The notes below the pieces were generated by a model, which made no database searches, had not been told where the DNA came from, and worked only from the letters and a program-made list of their open reading frames with translations. A stretch of 64,000 bases of DNA from positions 1 through 64,000 of the forward strand of contig NZ_JAEMHK010000019.1 of NCBI RefSeq assembly GCF_016458235.1, read 5' to 3'. A program made the position numbers and the translations under genes. Positions 7,986 through 16,065 of the stretch are shown here, one piece after another. Origin of the DNA: Geomonas propionica. GTDB lineage: Bacteria; Desulfobacterota; Desulfuromonadia; Geobacterales; Geobacteraceae. The first letter of the stretch is position 1, and every line of letters starts with the position of its first letter.

Positions 7986-7991
7986 ATTATA
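7986..7991 (-). promoter_or_regulatory. glgA: Possible internal promoter of glgA (-10 box)
   Basis: A perfect TATAAT on the minus strand (7991-7986) sits 22 bases before the glgA start, in an AT-rich 83-base gap. The matching -35 region is poor, so this is a weak call. Confidence 0.3.
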
Positions 7992-8046
7992 GGCATATTC
8001 TAGATTAAGACTGCCCCCGGGTAAAGTTTTTTTGTAAAAGAAAAAT

Positions 8047-10263
8047 TTAAGATGGCTTCGACTCCAAGGGGGAAAGCTCCTTGAGTGCCCCCGGCTCCAT
8101 GCCGAGACAGGGCCCCGCGTAGGCCAAGGCGAGCGGCGCCTCGGTCGGCCAGCGGCCAAGCAGGTTCGCCCCGCGGGAGTGGGTAAGGTAACAGCAGAGC
8201 CGGTCCCCGGCGTCCAGACGCAGGGCCGGGAGCGGTATGCGCAGTTGTGCGCTGCGGCCAACCCAGTAGCGCGCCACCCCGCCGGAAGGTTGCCACCTCC
8301 CCTCCTTCAAAAGCTGCAGCTCGCCCTCGCCTTCTCCGGGCTGCATCTCGATGCGGTACTCCCCCGCCCCCGCCAGGTGCAGCGCCAACCGGTCACCCGG
8401 CTGCAGCAGCTTTTCCAGCGGCTGCACCCCGTCGATCCGGAAATAGAAGTACTCGTGGTCGTAGCCGTAGAAGAAGGACTGCAGGGGGGGCTCCGCGGCA
8501 TGCATCGCCCCACCTTGCCTGGTCAGATCGTAGAGGCCGGCGGAGAGCCACTCGAAGTAGTCCTCGCCCGCGGCGCCCAGGGAGGGGGTGATCAGCCGTG
8601 CCGGCCCCCGCACCAGGCCGGCGGGACGCTGCTTCTTGATCGGCTCGTGCAGCTCGACGGGGATATCCAACGCCAGCACCTGGTAGACGTTGATCAGGTG
8701 GCTGCGGAACAACAGGTCGAAACTGCCCGAGTGGGGGGAGAAGTGGTCGTCGCCGTACCACCAGAACCAGTCGCTCCCCTGCGCGGCATAAAGGGCCTTG
8801 CAGGCGCGCCGGGCCGCCTCGTCGCTGCTGGTCCCCCCGGACAGGAGCTGGGCCACCTCCGCGCTGTTGCGCACCGCAGCCTGCCTCGCCTTGGCAAGGT
8901 ACTCCCACCCCAGGTTCTCCTCGGGATGCCCGATCCAGATGCCGTAGTCGGCGTTGATCCAGGAGCCGGGATGCACGTGCCGCAGCACCCGCCGCTCCGG
9001 GACCCGCTCCAGGACCTCGGAGAAGGTGGCGGGCTCGACTCCCGGCATCTGCGCCAGCGCGCCATAGAGCCTGGAGAGGAAGGGGAGCCCGTTGTCGTGG
9101 TAATGCTCCCAGGCGTTCTCCCCGTCGAGGATCACCGAGATCACCCGGGGGGCGCGGCACTGCTGCCGGATCGCCTTCACCCGCCCGACGAAATCGGCGA
9201 CTGCCCGCTCCGCCTCCCACTGCGAATAGGTGAAGCCGATCTGGTCCGAGAGCACCTGGTCCCGGAAGAAGAGGGCGATCTCCTCCCCCCCCTGCTGGAA
9301 CAGGTACGGGTGGTAGAGCGCTTCCCGCTCCCCGTCGAGCCCGCCGGGCAGGGTCTGCCCCAGCACCCGCTCGTCGGAGGCGGTCCAGCGCAGCCCCTCC
9401 TGGGCCATGATCTCGAGCGCCTCGTCGCTCACCGACCCCTCGGCGGGCCACATGCCGCGCGGCCTGAAGCCGAACAGCTTCTCGAAGCTCTCGATGCCGT
9501 GGGCCACCTGTCCGCGCGCGTCCTCCGGGTAGCGGATGTCGATCTTGGGGAGGTTAGCGCCAGGAAGCGCCACCTGCGCGATGCGGGAGTCGCACAGAAG
9601 CGGCAGGATCGGGTGGAAATAGGGGGTCACCGAAAGCTCGACCTTCCCTTCCTGGTGCAGCCGGCGGTACAGCGGGACGATCTCGGAGATCAGCTCACGC
9701 TGGGTGTCGAAGAGCAGCGCCTTGTCGGCGGCGTCGAACCCCCTCCCCTTGCGGATCAGCTCCCCGAAGAGCGGGAAGCGGCGCCGGGCCGCCTCACCGG
9801 TCCAGGCAAGATAGAACCAGACTTGCAGGTCGAGGAGGTCCCGCTCCGTGAAGAGCGGCGCCCGGGAGGCGACCGTCCCCGGGACCCCGTCCCCCGCCAT
9901 CCGGTACAGCTCCAGGTAGCGCGGGTAGGGCTCGATCATGCGCCGCTTGTTGGCCGAGAAGAAGTTCTCCAGGAGAAAGAGCCGCTCGGATGAGTCCAAT
10001 TCGGCCGGGGCCTTGCGCGCGAGGCTCAGGTACGGGTCGACCGCCTCGCCGGAGGCATAGTCGAGGATCTGCTCCAAGAGCGAGGGAACCAGGTTGAACA
10101 CGACCTTGGCGCCGGGGCTGTCCGCGACGATGGCGGGCATGTCATAGTAGTCCTTCACCGCATGGAGGTAGACCCAGGGGAGCAGGTACTCCCCCCGGAC
10201 CGGGTCCTTGTAGAAGGGCTGGTGCATGTGCCAAAGCAGCGTGAGGTACAGTGGTTCGCTCAT
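8047..10263 (-). CDS. GH57-family glycoside hydrolase (alpha-glucan-acting)
   Basis: 738 aa. GH57 signatures in order: HMHQP (residues 12-16), then RGMWPAEGSVSDEA, where Glu is the expected nucleophile region, then VILDGENAWEHY, the catalytic-acid region. The C-terminal 150-200 residues look like an appended beta-rich domain (YFYFRIDGVQPLEKLLQPGD). The family includes alpha-amylases, amylopullulanases, 4-alpha-glucanotransferases and branching enzymes; the exact activity cannot be read here. Between the nucleotidyltransferase-mutase gene and glgA, a glycogen-remodelling role is the simplest inference. Confidence 0.88.
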   Translation of the reverse strand: MSEPLYLTLLWHMHQPFYKDPVRGEYLLPWVYLHAVKDYYDMPAIVADSPGAKVVFNLVPSLLEQILDYASGEAVDPYLSLARKAPAELDSSERLFLLENFFSANKRRMIEPYPRYLELYRMAGDGVPGTVASRAPLFTERDLLDLQVWFYLAWTGEAARRRFPLFGELIRKGRGFDAADKALLFDTQRELISEIVPLYRRLHQEGKVELSVTPYFHPILPLLCDSRIAQVALPGANLPKIDIRYPEDARGQVAHGIESFEKLFGFRPRGMWPAEGSVSDEALEIMAQEGLRWTASDERVLGQTLPGGLDGEREALYHPYLFQQGGEEIALFFRDQVLSDQIGFTYSQWEAERAVADFVGRVKAIRQQCRAPRVISVILDGENAWEHYHDNGLPFLSRLYGALAQMPGVEPATFSEVLERVPERRVLRHVHPGSWINADYGIWIGHPEENLGWEYLAKARQAAVRNSAEVAQLLSGGTSSDEAARRACKALYAAQGSDWFWWYGDDHFSPHSGSFDLLFRSHLINVYQVLALDIPVELHEPIKKQRPAGLVRGPARLITPSLGAAGEDYFEWLSAGLYDLTRQGGAMHAAEPPLQSFFYGYDHEYFYFRIDGVQPLEKLLQPGDRLALHLAGAGEYRIEMQPGEGEGELQLLKEGRWQPSGGVARYWVGRSAQLRIPLPALRLDAGDRLCCYLTHSRGANLLGRWPTEAPLALAYAGPCLGMEPGALKELSPLESKPS

Positions 10264-10299
10264 CCTATCCCCTTGATGCGGCGCAAGCCGCGGCGCCTC

Positions 10300-12810
10300 T
10301 TACTGGGCGAGCTCCTTTTTCCAGCGTTCCACCTTCTGCATGTACTCATCCAGGAGCCGCTGCGACGCCCTCGCATCCTTGGCCTCGGCCACCACGTGCA
10401 CCACCGGCTGGTACTGGTCGGGGAGCACCAGCACCCAATCGTTGCCGAAGGAGACCTTGATGCCGTCGATGAAGGAAGCCTCCTTGTCCAGGCTGTCCTC
10501 GCTCATCTTGCGCATGATGCCCCCCTTCTTCTCCCAGACGCAGGGGACCTTCCCTTGCAGGAAGGAGCTCTTGGGAACCTCCTTCAAGACCCGCGACAGC
10601 GGCACCCCGGTCGAACTGGAGAGTTCGATGGTCTTGGCGACGGTGAACATGCCGTCGAAGGCCGCCTGGAACTTCGGGAAGGCGAAGCGCCCGTTCATGG
10701 AGCCGGCCATGACCACCTCGGGAGAGATGGCCGCCTCGATCATGGCGCGGTCCGCGCTCTTGGTGCGGCGCACCGATGAGCCATTCTCCTGGGCGATCTC
10801 CTCGATCACCGAGGGGGCCGACACCGGGACCGCGAAGGCGCCCCTCACGCCGCTTTTCAGCATGAGGGTGGTCATGAGCGCGAGGAACTCCTCGGGCGGG
10901 TAGATCTTGCCGGTCTCGTCCACCAGCACCACTTCCTCGACGGTCGGGTCGAGCCAGAAGCCGGCGCGCGCCTCCAGCGTCATCACGATCTTGGCCAGCT
11001 GCTGCAGTGAGTTGGGCTTCTCGTCCACCGTCTTCGAGCCTCGCTGTTCGTCCAGGTAGGTGTTGAGCCCGATCACCTCGCACCCCAGGTCGTTCAGGAT
11101 CTGGGGGAGGATCTGACCCGCCGGGGAGTGATTGAAGTCAATCACCACCTTGGCCTTGGCACCCCTGATCAGCTGCTGGTCGAGCCCACGGAAGAACCCT
11201 TCGCGGTAGAAGTCCATCACCTGCGGCAGTTCGGTGATCCCCCCCGGCTCCATGTGGTGCGCGCGCCGGAAGTTCTCCTTGTAGAAGATGCGCTCGATGT
11301 TCTTGCCCATGGCGGAGGAGAAGTCGAGGCCGTCGGCGTCGAGAAAGACGATCTCGGTGGTGGCCGGGTCCTCGAGCGACTGGCGGAAGTGCACGCCCCC
11401 GACCTCGCCGAAGGTGCGCAGCTTGTAGCGCAGGATGGGAAGCGACACCATCCTGATGTCGCGCACGTTGACCCCGGCGGAGAGGATCCCGCCCAGGAAG
11501 CTCCGCTTCAACATGCGCGAGGAGAGGGTCGTGTCGCGTCCGACCAGGACGTGGCTCCCCTTAGGGAGCGAGGTACCGTAGGCGCAGCCCAATTTCGCCA
11601 CGAACTCCGGGGTGAGCTCGATATTGGTGAGCCCCTTGATCATCTCCCCCTCGAAGAGGGACTTTTTCCAGCGCTCGCCCCAGATCAGGTTGCCGGTGAC
11701 GGTGGAGCCGGCCTCGATCAGCTTTCGGGGCCAGATTTTCACGTCGCGCTTGATGTAGCTCTCCTCGCCGATGGCGGTGTCGTCGGCCACCACCCCACCC
11801 TCTTCCATCACGGTCGCGGGTCCGACGCTCACGTTGTTGCAGATGACGCAGTCGTTGATCTTGGCGCTCTTCTTGATGTAGACGTTGTCCCAAACCACGG
11901 CCCGGGTGAGCTTGGCGCCCGGCTCGATGATGCAGTTGCGGCCGATGACGGAGTCCTTGATCTCGGCGCCCCCCTGGATCTGGGAGTTGTCCCCCACCAC
12001 GACGGTCCCTTCCACCACGGTCCCCTCGCCGAGCCGCACGTCCACGCCGACCCGGAGATCGACGCCGGCCATCTCGCGGCGCGGCTCGTCCACCTTGACC
12101 CCCACCTTCCCCTTGAGGATGTCGTGGTGCGCCTCGCGGTAGGAATCGGTGTTGCCGATATCCCTCCAGTACCCCTTGACCGGGAAGCCGAACAGGGCCG
12201 ACTTCTTCTTCAAAAGAAGCGGGAAGAGGTCCTGGGAGAAGTCGAAGTTCTCCCCCTCCGGGATGAACTTGAAGATCTCCGGCTCGAGGACGTAGATGCC
12301 GGTGTTGATGGTGTCGGAGATCACCTCGCCCCACCCCGGCTTCTCCAGGAACTGGGTGATGCGCTTCTCCTTGTCCGTGATCACCACACCGAACTGCAGG
12401 GGGTCCTTCACCGAGGTGAGGGTGATGGTGGCCAGCGCCTTGTTGCTCTCGTGGAAATCGATCACCTTCTGCAGGTTGAAGTCGGTCAGGAGGTCGCCGC
12501 TGATGATCAGGAAGCGCTCGTCCAGGAACTTCTCGGCGCACTTGACCGCCCCGGCGGTCCCCATGTCCTCCAAGGGGGTCACGTAGGTGATCCTGACGCC
12601 CAGGTCGGCGCCGTCGCGGAAGAAGTTCTTGATCACGCTGGGCTGGTGGTACAGCAGCATGACTAGGTCGGTGATGCCGTGCTTCTTCAGCAGTTCCACG
12701 ATGTGCAGCATGATGGGACGGTTCATGAGCGGAACCATCGGCTTGGGGATGTTGCAGGTGAGCGGTTGCATGCGGGTACCAAAGCCACCCGCCATAATCA
12801 CGGCCTTCAT
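10300..12810 (-). CDS. Sugar-1-phosphate nucleotidyltransferase fused to a phosphohexomutase-like domain
   Basis: 836 aa. Residues 1-235 are a nucleotidyltransferase (GGFGTR at 8-13, PLT, EKPGWGEV), about 250-385 a left-handed beta-helix of hexapeptide repeats, and about 390-820 a phosphoglucomutase/phosphomannomutase-like region. In that region the usual phosphoserine loop TASHNP is replaced by GGVHFRQS, the metal loop DGDR by DPTVEE, and the sugar loop GEMSGH by GSMNGR. The mutase part is therefore probably not an ordinary mutase. Such fusions are often annotated as mannose-1-phosphate guanylyltransferase; with glgA and GH57 nearby, glucose-1-phosphate is equally plausible. Ribosome site GGAGG is 8 bases upstream. 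Confidence 0.88.
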   Translation of the reverse strand: MKAVIMAGGFGTRMQPLTCNIPKPMVPLMNRPIMLHIVELLKKHGITDLVMLLYHQPSVIKNFFRDGADLGVRITYVTPLEDMGTAGAVKCAEKFLDERFLIISGDLLTDFNLQKVIDFHESNKALATITLTSVKDPLQFGVVITDKEKRITQFLEKPGWGEVISDTINTGIYVLEPEIFKFIPEGENFDFSQDLFPLLLKKKSALFGFPVKGYWRDIGNTDSYREAHHDILKGKVGVKVDEPRREMAGVDLRVGVDVRLGEGTVVEGTVVVGDNSQIQGGAEIKDSVIGRNCIIEPGAKLTRAVVWDNVYIKKSAKINDCVICNNVSVGPATVMEEGGVVADDTAIGEESYIKRDVKIWPRKLIEAGSTVTGNLIWGERWKKSLFEGEMIKGLTNIELTPEFVAKLGCAYGTSLPKGSHVLVGRDTTLSSRMLKRSFLGGILSAGVNVRDIRMVSLPILRYKLRTFGEVGGVHFRQSLEDPATTEIVFLDADGLDFSSAMGKNIERIFYKENFRRAHHMEPGGITELPQVMDFYREGFFRGLDQQLIRGAKAKVVIDFNHSPAGQILPQILNDLGCEVIGLNTYLDEQRGSKTVDEKPNSLQQLAKIVMTLEARAGFWLDPTVEEVVLVDETGKIYPPEEFLALMTTLMLKSGVRGAFAVPVSAPSVIEEIAQENGSSVRRTKSADRAMIEAAISPEVVMAGSMNGRFAFPKFQAAFDGMFTVAKTIELSSSTGVPLSRVLKEVPKSSFLQGKVPCVWEKKGGIMRKMSEDSLDKEASFIDGIKVSFGNDWVLVLPDQYQPVVHVVAEAKDARASQRLLDEYMQKVERWKKELAQ

Positions 12811-12830
12811 AGGTGCAGCCTCCGAGGATT

Positions 12831-12963
12831 AGATTGAGATCAAGATCGAGATTGAGATAAAGATTGTGACTAAGACAGGGAATTCAGAGGCTCCTCATAC
12901 CGGGACGCGGAACGCGGCCTCCGATCGTGGCCGGACTAAATCTTTATCTTAATCTTTGTCTGC
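12831..12963. repeat. Family E imperfect inverted repeat
   Basis: Left arm 12831-12875 is a run of AGATTGAGAT/AAGAT words; the right arm 12931-12963 (CTAAATCTTTATCTTAATC) is its approximate reverse complement. The arms enclose about 55 bases of GC-rich sequence. It fills the gap between the receiver gene and the nucleotidyltransferase gene. Confidence 0.6.
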
Positions 12964-12966
12964 TTT

Positions 12967-13341
12967 CTAGACGAACGCGCCCCGCTGCCTCTTGGCGAGG
13001 ACCCGGGCGATCTCGTCTTTGAGCTCCTGCATGTCGCTCGACTTCACCACATAACCGTCGGCAAGCCAGGCCGAGAAGTCGTCCTTGTAGCAGGAAAAGG
13101 CGGTGCACAGGATCACCGGGATGGTGTGGCGCTCCTTCACGATGCGCTGCAACAGCTCGATGCCGCTCTCGTTCTTCAGCTTGATGTCGATCACGGCGAG
13201 GTCGAAGCTCTCCGCCTCCAGTTTCTCAACTGCCTCCAGGGCGCTCCCCGCGGTCACCACCTGGTACCCCTCGTCGCTCAACTCCTGCGAGTACAGCAGC
13301 CTGATGTTCGCCTCGTCATCTACCACCAACAGTTTCGCCAT
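12967..13341 (-). CDS. Single-domain response regulator (receiver)
   Basis: 124 aa, a complete CheY-like receiver with no output domain: acidic pair Asp8-Asp9, phosphoacceptor Asp52 (VIDIKLK), Thr80 and Lys100. It starts 1 base after the stop of the histidine kinase gene, so it is the obvious phosphorylation partner. It must act by protein-protein contact or in a phosphorelay. Confidence 0.92.
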   Translation of the reverse strand: MAKLLVVDDEANIRLLYSQELSDEGYQVVTAGSALEAVEKLEAESFDLAVIDIKLKNESGIELLQRIVKERHTIPVILCTAFSCYKDDFSAWLADGYVVKSSDMQELKDEIARVLAKRQRGAFV

Positions 13342-13342
13342 C

Positions 13343-14965
13343 TCAGATGTTCTCCTTTCTGGTCAAAAGCCTGATGCTATAGGTGTTGCCGCCCCCGGGG
13401 CGGCTTATTATGGTCAAAGAGTTCCCCTGCCGCTCCAGGATGGACTTGCACAGGGACAGCCCCACCCCCTCGCCGAGTTCCTGGGTCTGAAAGAAGGGGG
13501 CGATGAGCGCCTCCTGGGCGGTCTGGGTGAGCGGCTTGCCGTCGTCGCTGATGCGCAGCAGCACCCCGTCCCCGTCCAAGACGCTCTCGATGCGCAGCTC
13601 CCCCCCCGGCTCCATGGCGGAGAGCGCCGTGGTAGTGATGGTCTTCAGGCAGTAGCTGATCTGCTTGTAGTCGATGCGCACCATGGGGAGTTCCGCGGCG
13701 AGCTCCAGGCGGCAGTGCACCCCAGCCTGTTCCAGCGGCCCCTCCAGTTCCCCCGTCGCCTTCCCCACCAGTTCGTTCAGGTCCCAGAAGTCGGTAACCG
13801 GAAACAGGGATTTCGAATAGTCGAGCACCTCGCTCAGCACGTCCTCCAACTGCCGGGTCTCGCGCACGATCGATTCCAGGTAGCCGCGCTTCTCGTCCCC
13901 ATCCGGGGTGCCCTTCAAAAGGGTCCGGGCGAAGCCGCCGATCACCATGAGCGGGTTTCTGATGGAGTGGGCGATGCTGGAGGTGATCTTGCCCACCAGG
14001 GCCATCTTCTCCATCTTCACGATCAATTCCTGCTGTTCGCGCAGCTTCACGTTGGCGGCCTTCTGCTTGGCCACCTCCTCCTGGAGCCGCTCGTACAGGG
14101 AGGCGCGCTCGAGGGCGAAGGCGACCGGAAAGGCGAAGGTCTCCAGCGACTGCATGTCCTGCAGGGTGATCGGCTTGTGGGTGATGCAGTTGTCGGCAAT
14201 GATGACGCCGATGCGGCGGTTCCTGGAGATGAGCGGCATGACCAGGAAGGTATCGACCCCGAGGATGCGGGCCAGCCCCCGGTCCAGGTCCGGGTTGTTG
14301 AGCGCGTTCTCCACCAGGATCGGCTTCTTGCCGGTGAGCGCCCGGTTGAAGATGTGCCCCTGGTCGGAAAGGGGGACCGTGAGCTGGTTCAGGATGTCGT
14401 GGAACTTCACCTTCTCGGAGGTGAGCTTGGTCTTTTGGAAATCGCGCGCCAGCTGCCTCAGGGTGAAGTTGCTGCGGCCGATGTCCTCCCAGGTGCGCCA
14501 GGCCTCCTCGTAGTCCTTGGGGCCCACCCCGAGATAACCGCGGATGTGGCGCCGGTCCTTGTCGGTCATGAGCAGGAAGGCGCGGTTCATGCCGAACCCC
14601 TTGCCGGCCGTGATGGCCGTCATGGCGATGGAGAGGACCTCGTCCAGGTCCAGCGAGGTCTGCAGCACGAGCCCCACCTCGCGCAGGAACTTGATCTCGC
14701 GCGTTTTGCTGTTCAGGAAACTCAGCATGGCCCCCATCTGGGCCTTTTGTTCCTGGAACTCGGTCAGTATGTACGGGAGTACGTCCGAAAGCGGGTAACC
14801 CGAGCCCTTCATGCGGGCCAGGTCGTTCTTGAAGCGGGGGCACTCAACGCACTTCTCCACGATCCTGCGGCGCTGGGAAACCAGGAGGTCCTCTTCCCCT
14901 TCGCCTATGTACGGGCAATTCTCGGGCTCGATCTGATCCCTACTCCAACAGCATTCCCAATCCAA
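13343..14965 (-). CDS. GAF-domain sensor histidine kinase with degenerate ATP-binding boxes
   Basis: 540 aa from a TTG start at 14965, with GGAGG 4 bases upstream. An in-frame ATG at 15052 lies upstream of the promoter at 15019-15046 and would add a low-quality leader. The N-terminus is cysteine-rich (WECCW, ENCPY, KCVEC), like small metal-binding or redox modules. A GAF domain spans about 105-290, then the H-box SIAHSIRNPL (His333), then an HATPase region. Two ATP-binding boxes depart from consensus: the N-box reads LKTITTTALSAM without its Asn, and the DxGxG box reads SDDGKPL. No membrane segment, so it is cytosolic. Kinase activity may be reduced. Confidence 0.88.
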   Translation of the reverse strand: MDWECCWSRDQIEPENCPYIGEGEEDLLVSQRRRIVEKCVECPRFKNDLARMKGSGYPLSDVLPYILTEFQEQKAQMGAMLSFLNSKTREIKFLREVGLVLQTSLDLDEVLSIAMTAITAGKGFGMNRAFLLMTDKDRRHIRGYLGVGPKDYEEAWRTWEDIGRSNFTLRQLARDFQKTKLTSEKVKFHDILNQLTVPLSDQGHIFNRALTGKKPILVENALNNPDLDRGLARILGVDTFLVMPLISRNRRIGVIIADNCITHKPITLQDMQSLETFAFPVAFALERASLYERLQEEVAKQKAANVKLREQQELIVKMEKMALVGKITSSIAHSIRNPLMVIGGFARTLLKGTPDGDEKRGYLESIVRETRQLEDVLSEVLDYSKSLFPVTDFWDLNELVGKATGELEGPLEQAGVHCRLELAAELPMVRIDYKQISYCLKTITTTALSAMEPGGELRIESVLDGDGVLLRISDDGKPLTQTAQEALIAPFFQTQELGEGVGLSLCKSILERQGNSLTIISRPGGGNTYSIRLLTRKENI

Positions 14966-15018
14966 GCTCCCTCCGGGTGCACCACATGTATATGACAGGA
15001 CAGGACGACACGGCAAAA

Positions 15019-15046
15019 AGTATAGCAGCCGCTGCAGCCATAGCAA
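15019..15046 (-). promoter_or_regulatory. Promoter of the histidine kinase-receiver pair
   Basis: On the minus strand TTGCTA (15046-15041), 16 bases, TATACT (15024-15019). This predicts a leader of about 45 bases to the TTG start at 14965. Confidence 0.45.
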
Positions 15047-15224
15047 GTGCAATTGGATATTTTAATGGAAAATATTAATTAATAATTTAGTTTCAATCCT
15101 TTGCGCGACCGGTGCGCCACCGCTGAGGCACAGGCGGTGCAAGGGCTGGGGCAGCACGGCTCCCTGAGGAGCACGAAAGCGGGGAATGGAGCGGGGCAAA
15201 AAGGATGTGACGTTGCATTAACGC
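15047..15224. other. Gene-free stretch between histidine kinase and Crp genes
   Basis: No coding region supported. About 15050-15100 is AT-rich (TTAATTAATAATTT), and 15100-15215 is GC-rich with several short inverted repeats, for example GCACCGC/GCGGTG around 15115-15142. It could be an upstream control region or a structured RNA; nothing matches a riboswitch I know. Confidence 0.3.
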
Positions 15225-15253
15225 AAAGGGCCCCGCGGTCTAACCGGGGGCCC
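15225..15253 (-). terminator. Intrinsic terminator of the Crp/Fnr gene
   Basis: GGGCCCC (15228-15234) pairs with GGGGCCC (15247-15253), with further pairing of GCGGT/ACCGG inside. On the minus strand it is followed by TTTGCGTT. Confidence 0.65.
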
Positions 15254-15285
15254 TACTGTGCGGCATGATGGGTACTGCGGAAGGC

Positions 15286-15969
15286 CTACTTCCCGGCGAT
15301 CATCTTCAGCTTCTCCATCTGCATGATGGTGATCTTGTTGCCGTCCAGTTCGATGACCCCCTCGTCCTTCATCTTCTTGAAGGTGCGGGAGAGGGTCTCG
15401 CTGACCGTGCCCAGGCGCGAGGCGAGCTCGCCTTTGCGCATGTCCAGCTCGAGGTAGGTCTTCCCCTGGTAGCTGGTGCTCTTGCGAGCGGCCAAGTCCA
15501 GGAGGTACGAGGCGAGCCGGGAGGGGGCGTCGGCGAAGGAGAGTTCCTCGATCTGCCGGGCGAAGCGCCGCAGCAAAAGGGAGAGCGAGGCGATCAGGTT
15601 CATGGAGAAGCGCGGGTTGCGCTCCAAAAGCCCCATGAACGAGCCGCGCGGGAAGAAGAGCACCTCCCCCCGCTCCACTCCGCGCGCTTCGGCCGGATAC
15701 TTGCCGTCCCCGAAGAAGGCGGCCTCGGCGAAGGTCTCCACCGGGTGTACCATGTGCAGCACCTTCTCGCGACCGTCGGGGGAGATCTTGCAGAGCTTCA
15801 GCGCCCCGGAGGCGAGCAGGTAGAACCCTTCCGCCTTCTCCCCCTCGGTAAACAGCGTCTCCCCCTTGGCGAAGGGGCGCCGCACTGCGATCTCGGCCAA
15901 TTCGGCCAGGTACTCCTCTTCCAGGCCCGAAAACAGCAGGGCTTTCCTGATGATGTCCTTGTTTTCCAT
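15286..15969 (-). CDS. Crp/Fnr-family transcriptional regulator
   Basis: 227 aa. An N-terminal cyclic-nucleotide-binding-type beta-barrel (about 10-130, GETLFTEGEKAEGFYLLASG) and a C-terminal Crp-type winged helix (RKGELASRLGTVSETLSRTFKKM). No Cys cluster of the FNR type is present, so an oxygen-sensing iron-sulfur cluster is unlikely; the ligand is unknown. The start is ATG 15969 with GGGGG just upstream; the reading frame stays open further upstream, but that part runs antisense to lptF and is not coding. Divergent from lptF. Confidence 0.92.
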   Translation of the reverse strand: MENKDIIRKALLFSGLEEEYLAELAEIAVRRPFAKGETLFTEGEKAEGFYLLASGALKLCKISPDGREKVLHMVHPVETFAEAAFFGDGKYPAEARGVERGEVLFFPRGSFMGLLERNPRFSMNLIASLSLLLRRFARQIEELSFADAPSRLASYLLDLAARKSTSYQGKTYLELDMRKGELASRLGTVSETLSRTFKKMKDEGVIELDGNKITIMQMEKLKMIAGK

Positions 15970-15975
15970 GCCCCC

Positions 15976-16004
15976 TTTGTACCCAAAATGAAAACCGAGG
16001 TCAA
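15976..16004 (-). promoter_or_regulatory. Possible promoter of the Crp/Fnr gene
   Basis: On the minus strand TTGACC (16004-15999), 17 bases, TACAAA (15981-15976). Transcription would begin at or very near the ATG at 15969, which would make the message nearly leaderless; this makes the call uncertain. Confidence 0.3.
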
Positions 16005-16027
16005 GAAGTAGTTGACCGTGTCCCTCC

Positions 16028-16056
16028 TTTACTTCGCCGGCCATCTCATGTAAGAT
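16028..16056 (+). promoter_or_regulatory. lptF: Possible promoter of lptF-lptG
   Basis: TTTACT (16028-16033), 17 bases, TAAGAT (16051-16056). The start codon at 16066 is only 10 bases further and no Shine-Dalgarno sequence is present, so the transcript would have little or no leader. Confidence 0.35.
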
Positions 16057-16065
16057 TGGCCGTTC

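Noticed and set aside
6491..8008. 505-codon + strand frame opposite glgA
   Set aside because: Long only because of high GC; no domain, whereas the minus strand encodes a clear glycogen synthase.
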